Shown one piece after another: positions 47,638 to 59,439 of a DNA stretch of 64,000 nucleotides (the first letter of the stretch is position 1; every line of letters begins with the position of its first letter). The DNA is taken from NCBI GenBank assembly GCA_947044405.1, contig CAMRHE010000028.1:6987001-7051000 (forward strand). Direction: 5' to 3'. The position numbers and the translations under genes are program-made. Source of the DNA: Leptodactylus fallax. Lineage: Eukaryota; Chordata; Amphibia; Anura; Leptodactylidae. The notes below the pieces were generated by a model. That model had not been told where the DNA came from. It was given only the letters and a program-made list of their open reading frames with translations, and searched no databases.

Positions 47638-49203
47638 CACTGTGTTCCAAATTATTATGCAAATAATATTTTCTCATATTTTCCAAAATTACCTATATGA
47701 ATTGCAGTCATTGTAATTTTCCAGTCATCAACTATTCGAGTATAATTGAAAGGTTTTTGAACAAACTGCCTATGATAACAGTATATTTAAAAAAAATAAA
47801 TACTCAAAATGCATGTTTTAAATTATTATGCACAGCAGAATTTGCAACCTTTTCATTTTTATTAAGAACAAAAAAATGGTCATTGTGAAATTATAAGCAT
47901 TAGCAGGTTATTACAAACTGAAATCAAACAGTTTTCAAGCCAAAACTTTATTCGAGGTGATGTTACATTTGCACATAGGACCCCTTGTTCGAAAGAAGCT
48001 TCTGAACTCTCTCGTCCATTGAATTTGTCAGTTTTTGGATGGTTTCTGCTTCAATTGTTTTGCATGAGGACAGAATACCCTCCCAGAGCTGTTGCTTAGA
48101 TGTGAACTGCCTCCCGCCATCATAGACACTCCTTTTGATGATGCTCCAGAGGTTCTCAATGGGGTTGAGGTCAGGGGAGCATGGGGGCCACACCATAAGT
48201 TTGTCCCCTTTTATGCCCATAGCAGCCAGAGATGCAGATGTGTTATTTGCAGCATGAGACGGTGCATTATCATGCATGAAAATGATCTTTCTGCGGAATG
48301 CATGGTTCTTCTTCTTGAACCATGGCAGGAAGTGCTGTTTGAGAAACTCCACATACATTATGGAGTTCATCTTTACCCCTTCAGGGATCCTAAAGGGGCC
48401 GACAATCTCTCTCCCCATGATTCCAGCCCAAAACATTACTCCGCCTCCTCCTTGTTGGCGCCGTAGCCATGTTTGCATGGGGTGTCCATCAACAAGCCAT
48501 CCTCCACTCCATCCATTTGGACCATCGAGCGTTGCACGGCACTCATCGGTGAACAAAACAGTTTTGAAGTCAGTCTTCATGTATTGTTTGGCCCACTGGA
48601 GCCGTTTCTGCTTGTGTGCAGTGGATAGAGGAGGTCGACAGGATGGCTTACGCACAGCTGCAAACCTCTGAGGGACCCTGCATCTTGTTGTTCGGGGGAC
48701 GTTGGAGGCACCAGCAGCTTCAAAAACTTGTCTGCTGCTATGACAAGGCATTTTTGAAGCTGCTTTTTTAACCTGACGTAATTGCCTGTTGGAAAGAGTC
48801 CTCAATTTTCCCTTATCAGCACGCACACGTGTGTGCTGTGAATCAGCTACATACTTCTTGATTGTGCGATGATCACGATGAAGTGTCTTGGCAATGTTGA
48901 TTGTAGTCATGCCTTGACCTAAACACTCCACAATTTGTTGCTTCTCAGCAGCCGACACATCCTTTTTCTTTCCCATTTTGACTGAAAATGTAGGCTGCTT
49001 AATAATGTGGGACAGCCTTCTTAAGTATTCTTGCCTTTAATTGGACACACCTGCCAAACTAATTAGCATAGGTGTCTGCAATTGCTTTCAGTGATATAAA
49101 GAGCCCTGACACACATCACCATCAATGAGTTTAACTGACAAACAAAAAAATTCTTACCTTATCACTCCTAAACACCTTTTGCATAATAATTTGGAACATA
49201 GTG
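47638..49203 (-). mobile_element. Full-length Tc1/mariner element (DD37E)
   Basis: 1566 bp, flanked by TA on both sides (47636-47637 and 49204-49205). The ends, CACTGTGTTCCAAATTATTA and its partner, form 26-bp inverted repeats with one mismatch (CACTRTGTTCC). An inner copy of the end core, AAATTATTATGCACA, lies near 47820, suggesting a second transposase-binding site. The single intact gene runs on the minus strand. Sharp ends, an intact gene and TA duplications point to a recent insertion. Confidence 0.93.
47963..48976 (-). CDS. Tc1/mariner transposase, DD37E type
   Basis: 337 aa, intact, starting MGKKKDVSAAEKQQIVECLG. The N-terminal half (about 1-110) has two helix-turn-helix parts of the paired-like DNA-binding domain (…GMTTINIAKTLHRDHRTIKK… and …LSNRQLRQVKKAA…) with a basic linker. 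The catalytic residues are D144 (LFTDEC), D236 (FMHDNAPSHAANN) and E274 (LNPIENLW). Exactly 37 residues separate the last two, the spacing reported for the TRT group of Tc1-like transposons. A GGGGVMFWAG motif is at 176-185. It should cut the element out and insert it at TA. AATAAA (plus-strand TTTATT, 47947-47952) lies 11 nt after the stop and could serve as the poly(A) signal. Confidence 0.93.
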   Translation of the reverse strand: MGKKKDVSAAEKQQIVECLGQGMTTINIAKTLHRDHRTIKKYVADSQHTRVRADKGKLRTLSNRQLRQVKKAASKMPCHSSRQVFEAAGASNVPRTTRCRVPQRFAAVRKPSCRPPLSTAHKQKRLQWAKQYMKTDFKTVLFTDECRATLDGPNGWSGGWLVDGHPMQTWLRRQQGGGGVMFWAGIMGREIVGPFRIPEGVKMNSIMYVEFLKQHFLPWFKKKNHAFRRKIIFMHDNAPSHAANNTSASLAAMGIKGDKLMVWPPCSPDLNPIENLWSIIKRSVYDGGRQFTSKQQLWEGILSSCKTIEAETIQKLTNSMDERVQKLLSNKGSYVQM

Positions 49204-49205
49204 TA

Positions 49206-49870
49206 TTGTATTAGTTTCTGGTACTTAGCTCGGATCTTGAGAACCATTCAGTGCAGAGACGTCTCCTCTACCTGGACTCTTAGGTACCGTCAGACTGAAT
49301 GAGGTTCTATGCAGCTCTGGTGTCAGGAGGTGCAAGGAAAAGTATAGTAAATTCTGAGAACTTCATCTCTTAAAATAAATAAAATTGCCTTTAATGTCAG
49401 TAATTTCACCGTGTAAATCAAGGTAAATAGTGACAGGTGTTTGTACAGAAATACTCAGCATTGTGACTGATAGACCATTACTACATGACAAGCGCAGGAT
49501 GACACCCACCTATCAATCATATGATGTATTTTAGCATCAAACAAGCCCCAAGTGGCAGACTTTAATATAGTCTGAGCAGTTAACAAACCTGTGCCGCGGC
49601 AGTAATGACATCACTGATTCCTCGGTGACAGCTGTCATACCCGGCCCTCATTCTTATTGCAAATAATAAATACACAGATTTGTAACCAATGAAGGAAACA
49701 AGAAGTGCCGTGATAGTCGTCTGTGGGAGAATCAAAAGCTTACAAGGCATGTTTTATGTAGAGATGGTGACACCAAACCCATCACTGCCTGACCATGTGC
49801 CTATATACAGGCCAAACAGCGAGGTCCCAGAATAGTTATAGATTGGCCTCGGTGGCACTGGAACAACTAA
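49206..49870. other. No gene seen
   Basis: Unremarkable sequence without recognisable exons or repeats. Confidence 0.4.
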
Positions 49871-50328
49871 TGGTACCAGCCAAAATATCCAAGGGTCCAG
49901 ACAGAGGCAAAATCAAGGAACAAGGGCAAGGTCAATTGAGTGTCAAAGATCACAGCCAAGAGTAGAACCACTAATACCAGCAAACAATCCAAGGGACCAG
50001 GCCAGAGGCAATATCAAGGAACAAGGTTAGGGATAAGGTCAATCAGGATTCAAAGATCAGAGCCAGAAACAGAACAACTTGTACCAGCCAAGCAATCCAA
50101 AGGACCAGGCCAGAGGCAATATCAAGGAACAAAGTCAGGGACAAGGTCAATTGGGAGTCAAAGAACACAACAAGGAGTAGAACAACTAGTACCTGCCAAA
50201 CAATCTATGGGACCAGGCCAGAGGCAATATCAAGGAACAAGGTCAGGGACAAGGTGAATTGGGAGTCAAAGATCAGAGCCAGGAATAGAACAACTAGTAC
50301 CAGCCAAACAATCTGCGGAACCAGACCA
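49871..50328. repeat. 108-bp tandem repeat
   Basis: CAGAGGCAATATCAAGGAAC recurs at 49902, 50003, 50111, 50219 and 50327, so the period is 101 once and 108 three times. Because 108 is a multiple of 3, a frame of 105 codons (49940-50257) shows a 36-residue repeat with a GPGQRQYQGT core. I read this as a repeat effect, not a gene. The array resumes after an insertion, at 50829. Confidence 0.85.
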
Positions 50329-50828
50329 GAGGTATAACTCAAAGCTCCTGGGCCCCAATGCAAAATATGTAGCGGGGCCCCCAATTACCATGTGTTATCT
50401 ATAATACTGGTGTCTTTTTATGTTGTAGAAAAGAATTTGGCCCTAATGTGCCAGGAGCCGCCTTTACCGGCGGGCTGGCCTTGGTAAAGGCGGCTCCCGG
50501 CACATTAGGTGGGGCGGGTCGATGATCTGGCCACAGTGTTGTGGCTCCTAGCATAGCTAATGGCACGGGACCTTGGTGTACAGCGCTATAGACCAGGTCC
50601 CCACCATTGGCTATGCTAGGAGCCACAACACTGTGGCCAGATCGCCAACCCATCTCGTCTAAAGCGTTGTTTAGTGTATAACCCCGCCCCCATGTGACCA
50701 AAGCCCCACCCCTAAACAGCCCCACCCCTCCGCCAGGCTGCGAAGAAAAAAAGGTTGGGGACCGCTGCTTTAAGACTCCAAGGCCGATAGAGATTTCTGC
50801 CTCTGCATCCCCTATAGCTATGGCCCTG
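50329..50828. mobile_element. Palindromic non-autonomous element inserted in the 108-bp array
   Basis: Two strong hairpins lie side by side. CCTAATGTGCCAGGAGCCGC (about 50452) pairs with GCGGCTCCCGGCACATTAGG (about 50489). GATCTGGCCACAGTGTTGTG (about 50524) pairs with CACAACACTGTGGCCAGATC (about 50624). The left edge GTATAACTC and right edge TATAGCTATGGCCCTG suggest an hAT-like end. CAGAGG occurs on both sides (50327-50332 and 50831-50836), either a target duplication or the array itself. Confidence 0.65.
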
Positions 50829-50935
50829 CACAGAGGCAATACCAAGGAACAAGGTCAGGGACAAACCAATAACAATAGCACAAGGAACAAGAGCAGAACA
50901 TGGAATGAACCACAATCAACAGGCAACGCATGGCA
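50829..50935. repeat. 108-bp repeat, continuation after the insertion
   Basis: CAGAGGCAATACCAAGGAAC followed by AAGGTCAGGGACAA continues the array, then decays. Confidence 0.7.
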
Positions 50936-52522
50936 GATAGCAAGACAATTCCCCTTTAAGGGCATCATCTTTGAGCGCTGTGTCCTTAAAGGGGAGCAGG
51001 GGAAGAGCAATCACTGGTTGCCTAGCAACTGGTCACAGGCATTGGCAGGATGGCAGACTGGGGGGCTGCTTATACTAATGGGTAATGAGAACCTGTGTAG
51101 GAGTCTGATCTCCACCAGGTTGACTGTCTCACAAGTAGGCCTCATGCACACGATAGAGCATATGGCAGGAAGAGTGGCGGTGGATCTCTAGTACTGAGCA
51201 CATGGCACTGCCACATGGTGCTCGAAGAGAGAAAATGTATGTATCATAGGTGTATGGAGGTACAGTAGGGGTCTAGATGTCCGTGGGTGCCATATCATGA
51301 CTCTGTACAACCATGTGCATGCAGGGCACCATCATAAATCTGGGCCCCATATGAGCAAATGAATGGGGCCACAGAACTACCTATTATGTTTATCAATTTT
51401 CATCTTTTCCCCTATTGTATATATGCAGCAATCTGGTGGAGAAATGTAGAGAGGATGGGAGTAGTAGTCACTCAGAGTTGGGCTCATGGTGGCTGTAGTC
51501 ATTACCACTAGACATCTCATGCTCCACAGGGGCTGTTGTAACAGTGAAGCGTGGGCCTATGTTGTGGATATTGGTGGCAGTAGTTCTCCCCCTGGCTACT
51601 CCATGATGGTGGTTTGAGACAATGAGGAACTAAGTGGTACTATCAGGGGCCGAGGCAAATAAGGGGCCTAATCTAAGTCAGTGGTTCCAATGTCACCTTT
51701 GTGCTATAAATCTACACCTGAATATCACCTATTAACTTTGAGATATAACAAGATTTACCAAGTTCCATCTTCAAAGTCGCTGTTCAGACTGATTTTTATC
51801 ATTTATATGGAATGTTACAAGAGCAAAACCTGAGAAAAAAAAAGTGAAGGTAATATCTCCCGCCCTGCAGGCTCTTAGACCTACTTTCACTATTGTTTTG
51901 AGAGTCTATAAAATCTGCAATAATAAAGCAGCTCAAAGGAGGAAAAGTTCCCTACGCCGTCTGCTCGGCCTCATTAATTCATCCCCGGGCCCTTGCTATG
52001 AGCTTATATTGTTATTAAGTGCACACCTGGACACCAAGAAAGTTACTTTCCACAAAGGATTAGTCCCTGGTAACCTGCACACTCCGGCTCTGCTGGATCT
52101 AATTGCATTGCAATTGCTTGTTTGATCTCGTTTGTGTTCCGTTGATTGTTTCGGGTGATTGAAGTGCGATTAGTCCTAAAATATCAGGTTAACCATTAAC
52201 AAGCAGAAAGTGCCATCAGCTCGGCTGCCCCTATCATCATATAGGGCAACATTGTCACAGAAGGAAACACTTCTACGCAAACTTTCCACTGAGTTGTTCA
52301 CGGAAGGATCAAGGCGTTACGCTGACATTTTCCATCAAGAAATGACACATTTCACCACCTGGACTAGAAGGAATCTGGTTATTGATCTTCATACCTAAGA
52401 ACTAAACCTTCCATGAAAATCATGTCATACATATACATGTGACCGAAGACTCTGTTTGATGTGTTTTTGCCTTAAGTGAACTAAACCAATGAAGCTGGAG
52501 AAAGGTGGATGGTTCGTCCCTT
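50936..52522. other. No gene; dispersed repeat near 51410-51500, unique stretch at 51890-52200
   Basis: 51410-51500 (TATGCAGCAATCTGGTGGAG …) resembles 13440-13500. 51890-52200 is non-repetitive, with TCTAATTGCATTGCAATTGC and other homeodomain-like words, and might be a regulatory sequence. No exon was supported. Confidence 0.4.
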
Positions 52523-53283
52523 GATTTAAAGGGGTCATCTGGGATTAAATAAAAATTAACCCCTAAACTAAACCCCCTCCCCCCTAACTTCTAATATACT
52601 TATGTTAAAAAAAAAAAAATCTATAATTACTCATATCCATGGGGCGGTCACATGACCACCCCCGGCACACTTTCTGATAACCTGGTGACATTCCATTTAC
52701 GGAACGTCACCATTACTCCCCCCATCCCCAACCCCTTCATACTTATGTGTCTTCCTCTCCTGGAACGGCTCCTCCCCTCTTCCTCTCTGCTAGCGCTTGC
52801 GCAGTCTGGAGGTGCCTGCGACATATGCGCAGTGGAGATGGCACGCCATCTGTACTGCACAGGCATCAGAGGCACTTCTGGTCTATGCATGCGCTAGCAG
52901 AGAGGAAGAGAGGCATCTCCAGCCTGCGCACAGTGAAAGAAAAGGAGGAGCCGTTTCCAGAAAGGAAGACAGGTAAGTATGATGCGATGGGGGGGAAGGG
53001 AAGTTGGGAAGGGCTAGTAGTGGGCAGGATAGCTAGGGAGACAGGGAGGGGGTGTAATGGAGTGATAGGGGGGGGCAGTGACAGGGAGGTATTGTGGAAG
53101 CTACACAGGAAGCTACACCATGTAAACAAATGCAGAAGATGCCAGGAGCTCCCAGAGAAACCCAGAAATCACTCAAAACACTGCTAAAGCTATATGGGAG
53201 AATTTATTAACCCATTAATAGCACTAAAAAAAACTTTTTTAAAAAATAATTTTTTTTTTTTGCCTGGAAAACCCCTTTAAATC
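52523..53283. mobile_element. Palindromic element with GATTTAAAGGGGT ends
   Basis: The left end GATTTAAAGGGGTCATCTGG and right end CCTGGAAAACCCCTTTAAAT form inverted repeats. Inside, GCTAGCGCTTGCGCAG (about 52788), AGATGGCACGCCATCT (about 52836) and GCATGCGCTAGCAGAG (about 52886) form nested palindromes. 52980-53100 is a G-rich imperfect repeat. Frames of 80-146 codons are not supported. Confidence 0.65.
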
Positions 53284-54503
53284 AGTCTAGTGAAGGGAAG
53301 TAGAGTTAGTCTTACTTTTTCCTTCCACCTTCTCTACTGTTTTAGCTGGAGTGATTTACGTAGACTGACCCATTTACAGGTCAGGATTGTGTCAATACCT
53401 CAGTCAAGAAAGAGAGAAAACAATTTTTTGCTCTGTTAACTTTTTGGGACACGTGTGTGTGACAGAGAGTATGAGAGGAATTTTTTGACAAACCTCATAA
53501 CTATGACTGAGACGTATAAGCCTCAAGCCACCACCTTAGGTCGCTACTATCACAGCTGTACTACTAGTTCCAGTTGTCAAAGGAAGTCTAGAAATCTAAT
53601 TTTAGAGCTATGAACTATTCCCATTGATACCTGGTGATAATAGTGAATAAAATGTATTGCACTTAGTATAGGATCGTCACCTATGTTGTTCCTGATGGTC
53701 ATGTATTCCAAATGGTGGTAATGGTTGGAATTCTTTGCACAGTGTAACTGCCCCATTGTTAAAGAGAGTTTGCCGCCTGCACAGCCTCTTCTGAATTTGC
53801 CTTGCTGTCGGTGGAGGGATTTAACGTATCAGACTATAGTTTCCCCATTATTGACCCCAGACCATGGGTCTGAATCCAATCACAGGAACATTATCTTGGC
53901 GATTGTATGCAATCCCTGTAGTCGCTCTGGGTTCCTCTAAGTTGTCTGATTCTCACCTACCATGATGTGGCCCTACAATATGAGATTGAGATTCTTGTGA
54001 AATCCATGGAGTTCATAGTCCAGTTTAATACTACATTAATGCTATATAATAACACATATTAAAATAAGAAAGTTGTGGACTTGGCCATGAATATTTCTCC
54101 TGGAAATTACAGTAAGTTCTTCTCACCACCCCTTTAATCTTAATATTCTGACACGTAGCAGGCATTTTCATCAGTTTATTCTCTGGTTTTTCCCTTTCAG
54201 AGATATATGGCGAGCTTTCCATGAATGAGCAGCTGTGTTTACACAACCTCAACACCATTGTGACAAGTTTCCAGGAAGCTGTGAGGATTGTGATGGATGT
54301 GGCCGGGTATATAGACAGCTGTTGATGTGGTAAGGTACATGAGAGCTGTATTGTACGCCGACTCCAGGACTAATGAGACTGTAAACGCAACTGTGTGAAG
54401 TTCTGCTCTGAGCTGTAGACTCTCACAAAGCTGACAACAATGCATTTAATATACGTTCCCTGTCACCTATACAGGCTGGGTTGTCGAGGCATATTGTCCT
54501 GTC
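53284..54503. other. No certain gene; one weak exon-like segment at 54201-54325
   Basis: A polypyrimidine tract ending TTTTTCCCTTTCAG (AG at 54199-54200) is followed by an open segment that reads …MNEQLCLHNLNTIVTSFQEA…IDSC and ends at TGA 54323-54325. I recognise no family, and a minus-strand frame overlaps it, so I do not call a gene. Confidence 0.3.
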
Positions 54504-54506
54504 TTA

Positions 54507-54901
54507 GGGTGGGTTCACACTTGCGGAGGCACTCGGTCCGCCACGAATCCGACCTAAATGTTGGAAAACTGGATAGGGAAAGGTTTGTGATGCTTTGCTT
54601 AAAAACCCATTCACTTGAATGGGTTTATAAAGCAATGCGCGGGTGTGCGCTTACACCGTCTGCGCCGCAAACCGTTTTTTTTCGCTGGAAACAAAGTCGG
54701 ACATGCAGGACATTGTTTCCGACGAAAAAAACCGGCTTCGCGGTGCAGAGGGTGTAAGTGCACACCCGCACATTGCTTTAAAAACCCATTCAAGTGAATG
54801 GGTTTTTAATCAAAGCATCGCAAACCTTTTCCTATCCAGTTTTCCGATATTTAGGTCGAATTCGTGGCGGACCGAGTGCCGCCGCAAGTGTGAACTCACC
54901 C
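54507..54901. mobile_element. Palindromic MITE flanked by TTA (PIF/Harbinger-like), intact
   Basis: The left end GGGTGGGTTCACACTTGCGG and right end CCGCAAGTGTGAACTCACCC match with one difference. TTA lies on both sides (54504-54506 and 54902-54904). The 395-bp element is one near-perfect palindrome: AAAACTGGATAGGGAAAGGT returns inverted at about 54823, and the loop lies near GACATGCAGGACATTG. No coding capacity. The copy at 15786-16147 belongs to the same family. Confidence 0.85.
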
Positions 54902-54904
54902 TTA

Positions 54905-56999
54905 TCTAACATTGGTGTAGTGACAAACTGCATGCTGAGCAGTCGAGTCGGCAAGTCCACCGTCCAACAGCCTTTGAGTATTGTGCATGGCTCCCATTAG
55001 TTAGAATAGGACCCTGCAAAATTCTCGCTGGACATTGGATGACTACTTTGGTAACTCAACCACCCAGGGTATATCTGCATTTTTCAGATGAGGGAGGAAA
55101 GTCTGTATGGACAACCACTTTAGGCTGGGGACACATGCGGCGCACCCACAGTAGGCTAGCAGCAGCAAAATTGGCAGTGGCCAAAACCTCTGCAATGTCA
55201 AGTGGACGTGTAGTAGATGAAATCCCACCCCACACTGCAGAAAAATCCCACAGCACAAAGTGTCCTGTGCCACAGGTTCTGAATGCAGAGCAGGTCAATT
55301 GTTATTTGTTTGGCTATGATTTTCAACCTTTGCTATGCTATGCAAAGGATAAAGGCTGTCCCGCCCACCCTGGAAAAATTGGCAGCAGTGCGGGATGTTC
55401 ACTGTAGGCATTACACAGCGTAAAGCCCCATGCACACAACAGTGAAAAGCGGATGTGTAACAGACATTTTTTTAAAGATCCATTACATGTCTGTTTTTAG
55501 ATCAGTTGGGGTCAGTGGGGACATGCATGTCTTTTTAATGGGCAGAGAATAAAATCAATAAAAAAAATGGACCTGTCCAGTCTTTGTCCTTTTTTCCAGC
55601 CTGACGGACCCAATACAAGTTTATGGAGTCAGTTTTTAACATCTATTTTTTGGGTGATACAACAGTTTCACTGATGTTAAAAACGGATAAGTGAAATGAA
55701 ATATGGTTGAGCGACCTGTATCCATGAGATTCCCAATGGATTTCTCAATATACTGAAATATAATGATATTGCAGTATATTGTAATGGTGATCAGAACCCC
55801 TAGGGTTCAAGTTCCACAGGGGTTCTGGAAAAAAAAAGCCAAAAGATAAAGTAAAAAAATGTAAACTTTAATGTTTTTCTCTTTTCTCCTTCTCATGTGA
55901 ACAGTGGCCCAATGTGACCATAACCTCCTAGTATGTCCATGTGAAAAAATAACTCAGCAGAAAAACAGACTTGCTGATCTATCACAATTATGTAGCTTAT
56001 AGTGTTAATATGAGCATAGCCCCCGGGTCTCTTTGTCTTCAAGGCGGCGAGTGTTAATGAGGAGAATGTATAGGATTTGCCATCTGCCGTACATGATTTG
56101 AAGGAAGTGTTGATTACAGGAGCACCTGCTATGTGTGGACAAAGGGGTCACGGAGCGAACAAATTACGGCAGTCGATATAATGACTGAGGCGGGAACATA
56201 AGGTGTCCCCCGAGCAGAGGTAATGATGGAGGGATCCTGTAATAATGGCTGTTGGCATCAGATTAATAAACTTCTATTCCTATAGGCGATTCCCCTGCAC
56301 AGAAGTGTTTAACTAACTAGGCCGGAGCTCCCCGGCCGCCATTTACTACGTCTATAATTAACACACAACAACTCATTTGTCATCCCATAGAATATAATGA
56401 GACAATATTCTGTACCTAGTACTCAAAACCTAAGTGCCGGCTCCATGTAAGCGAGCGCAGGTTTATTGCCAGACACGTCCCTCGCCCAATGCACAATTCA
56501 ATATCGCTCAAAGATCTATAAAATCAGCACATTACGCTTTACGTTTTGTTCACTTCTGCGCTGAGTGTCCATTCTGCTGGTCCGCCGGAGGACTGGAAGA
56601 ACGAAAAAACAAACCTGCACAAATTCTCCTCAAAACCATCAGCTTTTAGCAGCATTTACATTCCCCTTTCCTTCTTTATCTGGGCCCAGACCACCAAGAT
56701 AACTTGTTCACAACATGTCTGTACACACAAGCTTCCCATCATTACCATCTCCTCTCAGTGCCCCCCACATAATAATCATGCCCCCTTTTGTGACACACAT
56801 CACCCACAGAATCCCTGCCTGACTATATGCTGCTGACCAACTGATATTTTGAGAAATACATTTTTAATTTTCTCCTTTCTAACAGTGGAAGGTTGTATAT
56901 AATAAATCTTCAGTGCTGGGTTGATATGCCAGTGACACTAACCTATCTATCTGCAGGGCTGGGGTGATATGCTGGATCCTGGTGACAGAATCCCTTTAA
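54905..56999. other. No gene seen; mostly unique at 56030-56400
   Basis: 55420-55700 carries text typical of GCACACAA-ended frog hairpins (CCCATGCACACAACAGTGAA), but no clear right end. 56030-56400 is non-repetitive, with no coding signal that I can identify. Confidence 0.4.
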
Positions 57000-57450
57000 A
57001 AAGGACTTGTTACTACCATCAACAATTCGGGTACTTAGCATCTGTTAATAGCTGTTGCTCCACTGATTCCAGCACAGTTGGAATTTTCTCTCTAGCCCCC
57101 ACCGTTCTTGAGCAATAAGCACAGTTAGTTTTGGTTACTGATGTGCTATTTAAGCTCTGTAATGTCAGAAGGGTAGTATCAGACAGGGGGCGTGATTCAG
57201 AGCTCCAATCAGAGGCAGCCAGTGTCAGAGCTCAGAATCACACCCCCTTGTCTGCTCCTGCCTGACACCGCCCTCCTGACAGTACAGAGCCTAAATAGCA
57301 TTTCAGGTATCAAAAATAACAGCATTGATTGCTCGGGAACGGTGGGAGCTACAGAAAAAATTCTAACTATGCCAGAATCAGCAGAGCAGTAACTAGTAAA
57401 TCATATAAAGAGCTGGACTTGATGGAGGTGGTGAAAGGTCTTCTGTAAGA
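57000..57450. mobile_element. Long palindromic MITE
   Basis: Left arm (57040-57120: …GCTCCACTGATTCCAGCACA… and TCTCTAGCCCCCACCGTTCT) pairs with the right arm (57327-57401: GATTGCTCGGGAACGGTGGG and ATGCCAGAATCAGCAGAGCA). The right edge GGTGGTGAAAGGTC matches, inverted, the left edge of the copy at 46829 (GACCTTTCACCA). Non-coding. Confidence 0.65.
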
Positions 57451-59438
57451 GACACGGGAGCCTAACTGATGGTTTAAGCAGATGGCAAACTGACCTGGCT
57501 CCATCTCTCTTAAGGACATGGAGTAGGACAGAGCTTTCTCTCATACACCCCACCAGAAAGGGATGGGGTTAGGTTTGGCACTTCTCACTAGTGCAGAAAT
57601 GGTGTTAAATGCTTATAATTAATTGTTTTCTACTTTGCCCTAATTCACAGAGTCTTGTTGCAGATTATCTAGTATTTGGATTACTATAGACAATGTTTTG
57701 ATGAAATCAGGTCATATTCTGTAGGTTCAGCAGACTAAATATTTGTCTCGCCCACCACATTTCCATGTTCTAGTATGTAGGTGGAATGACCGAGAGTACA
57801 AAGACCTATGGATTTCACAAACTTCATTTCACTTCCTTCCATGACTCACTTACTGGAAACCAGGTTGTATAGTACGATCAGCTGGTTAATCTGTCATCAC
57901 TAACTGCAGAGGATTGGGTCCTGACATGCTGTGGTAGCAACAGATCTCCACTGACCTGATATCAGGTTGGTTAGCGCCCTGTCCATATATTCTACTGGTG
58001 CCCCCACTTGTGGTGTAACATACAATGCCCAAATAACATTGTCCGTTCAACCTTCTAGGAGACATATAGACCACTTCTGTGTATGTGATGAGGAGGCCTG
58101 TAGTGTGGATGGTGGTGGTAGTAATATCCCCCGAGCACAGCCAGCAGTAAACCTCCTTGAGCCTGTTGGTTGTCAGGGTGCCCCTGATGGTAGTGCAGTA
58201 TAAAGGATTTAGGAGACAATGGGAAATGGTGCAAAACCTGAAGTAAGGCAGGTGAACAACCAAACAACAATCTTACAATCTTCCATCAGAAGCTGGCATG
58301 GGCTTGGAGCTGAGGCTCAGTGATAGTTCTCACAGGTCTCAGTGTCTCTCGAGTTTAGCCAGTCTCCTGTGGTAGGAATGACCAACTTTAGTGCCAGGGG
58401 ATCATCCGTTGTGCCCAGACTATAGCACAATAATGGTCCCGCAGAAGACAGCCAAAGTTGACTGGCACTAGGGCCTATTTCCTAAGGATGTTGGAGCGTG
58501 GGCTCCCAGAATAATTTTATCTGGTGGACCCAAGGAACCTCAGTTGAGTTGGTTGAGTAAGTGCCCCCAGATCTTAGAAATAAAATATCTTTGATGGATC
58601 CATTTGCCTAATTCTAGCAACAGAACTGAGAATCCAGATCAATATTGAACATAATAAAGGCTGGAATGACTTTTCTTTCATAGTATTGAGCCCCCTGCAG
58701 CTTTACACAAAGCGCCCCCCTATTTTACTAGAATTCTACTAGAGTAATCTGTATAAATGGGGATTATTAGTCTTTCTGCTCAGATATTTCCTTTGACAAC
58801 GGGTGAGCACCCAGACCATTTCTGACCACTTGAATATCCATGTCCATTTGGATGCATTCAAAATGTGAATTATTATCATTCGGATGTGATGCGTCTGACT
58901 TAAATTGTCATAAAATTGTGAGGATATTACTATAATAATGGCACATTACATCGATGACATCACAGTGCAAGAGGAGAGGTGCTGACTAGTGACCTCTAGT
59001 GGCCAAAACATGAACTGCTCCTTCAGATGTGATGACATACGGTATATGCTGTGACAGACGCATTTGCAGCTAATGGTTCTCCTGACATGTAAATGGAAGA
59101 TGACGAGTAATTCAGAAGTACTTAGGGCGGCAACATCCCTGCGGATTATGGGGGAGGGATTCACATCCCAAACTCACAACCATCAGATGAATGTCAGGCA
59201 AATTTCCTGATAAAAATAGGTTGGCAGAACTCATTTTAAATTCATCAAAATATTTTGCTGCTAAATCCAGCTTGTTATAGGCATTATAGCTATTGTCCAC
59301 AGGTATCAGCCACATGTTTGCACACTGAAATAAAATGCGACACCTTGGACAGAAAGACAGGCAGGTCCAAAGTTATGGAGAATGACTGTACAATATATAT
59401 TTGGATCTATAAATCTCCCTTTAAAAATGCACCTATAA
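57451..59438. other. No gene seen; dispersed repeat at 57950-58270
   Basis: 57950-58270 shares GGTGGTGGTAGTA, CCTTGA and TGATGGTAGTGCA blocks with 13590-13700. A minus-strand CTCF-core-like site (GACCTCTAGTGGCC) is at 58991-59004. Small open frames overlap on both strands. Confidence 0.45.
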
Positions 59439-59439
59439 A

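Noticed and set aside
49940..50257. A 105-codon frame with a 36-residue repeat (GPGQRQYQGT)
   Set aside because: The 108-bp DNA repeat alone explains it; there is no conserved domain, promoter or splice context.
52747..53187. A 146-codon frame
   Set aside because: It spans the palindromic MITE and its G-rich part; overlapping minus-strand frames; no domain.
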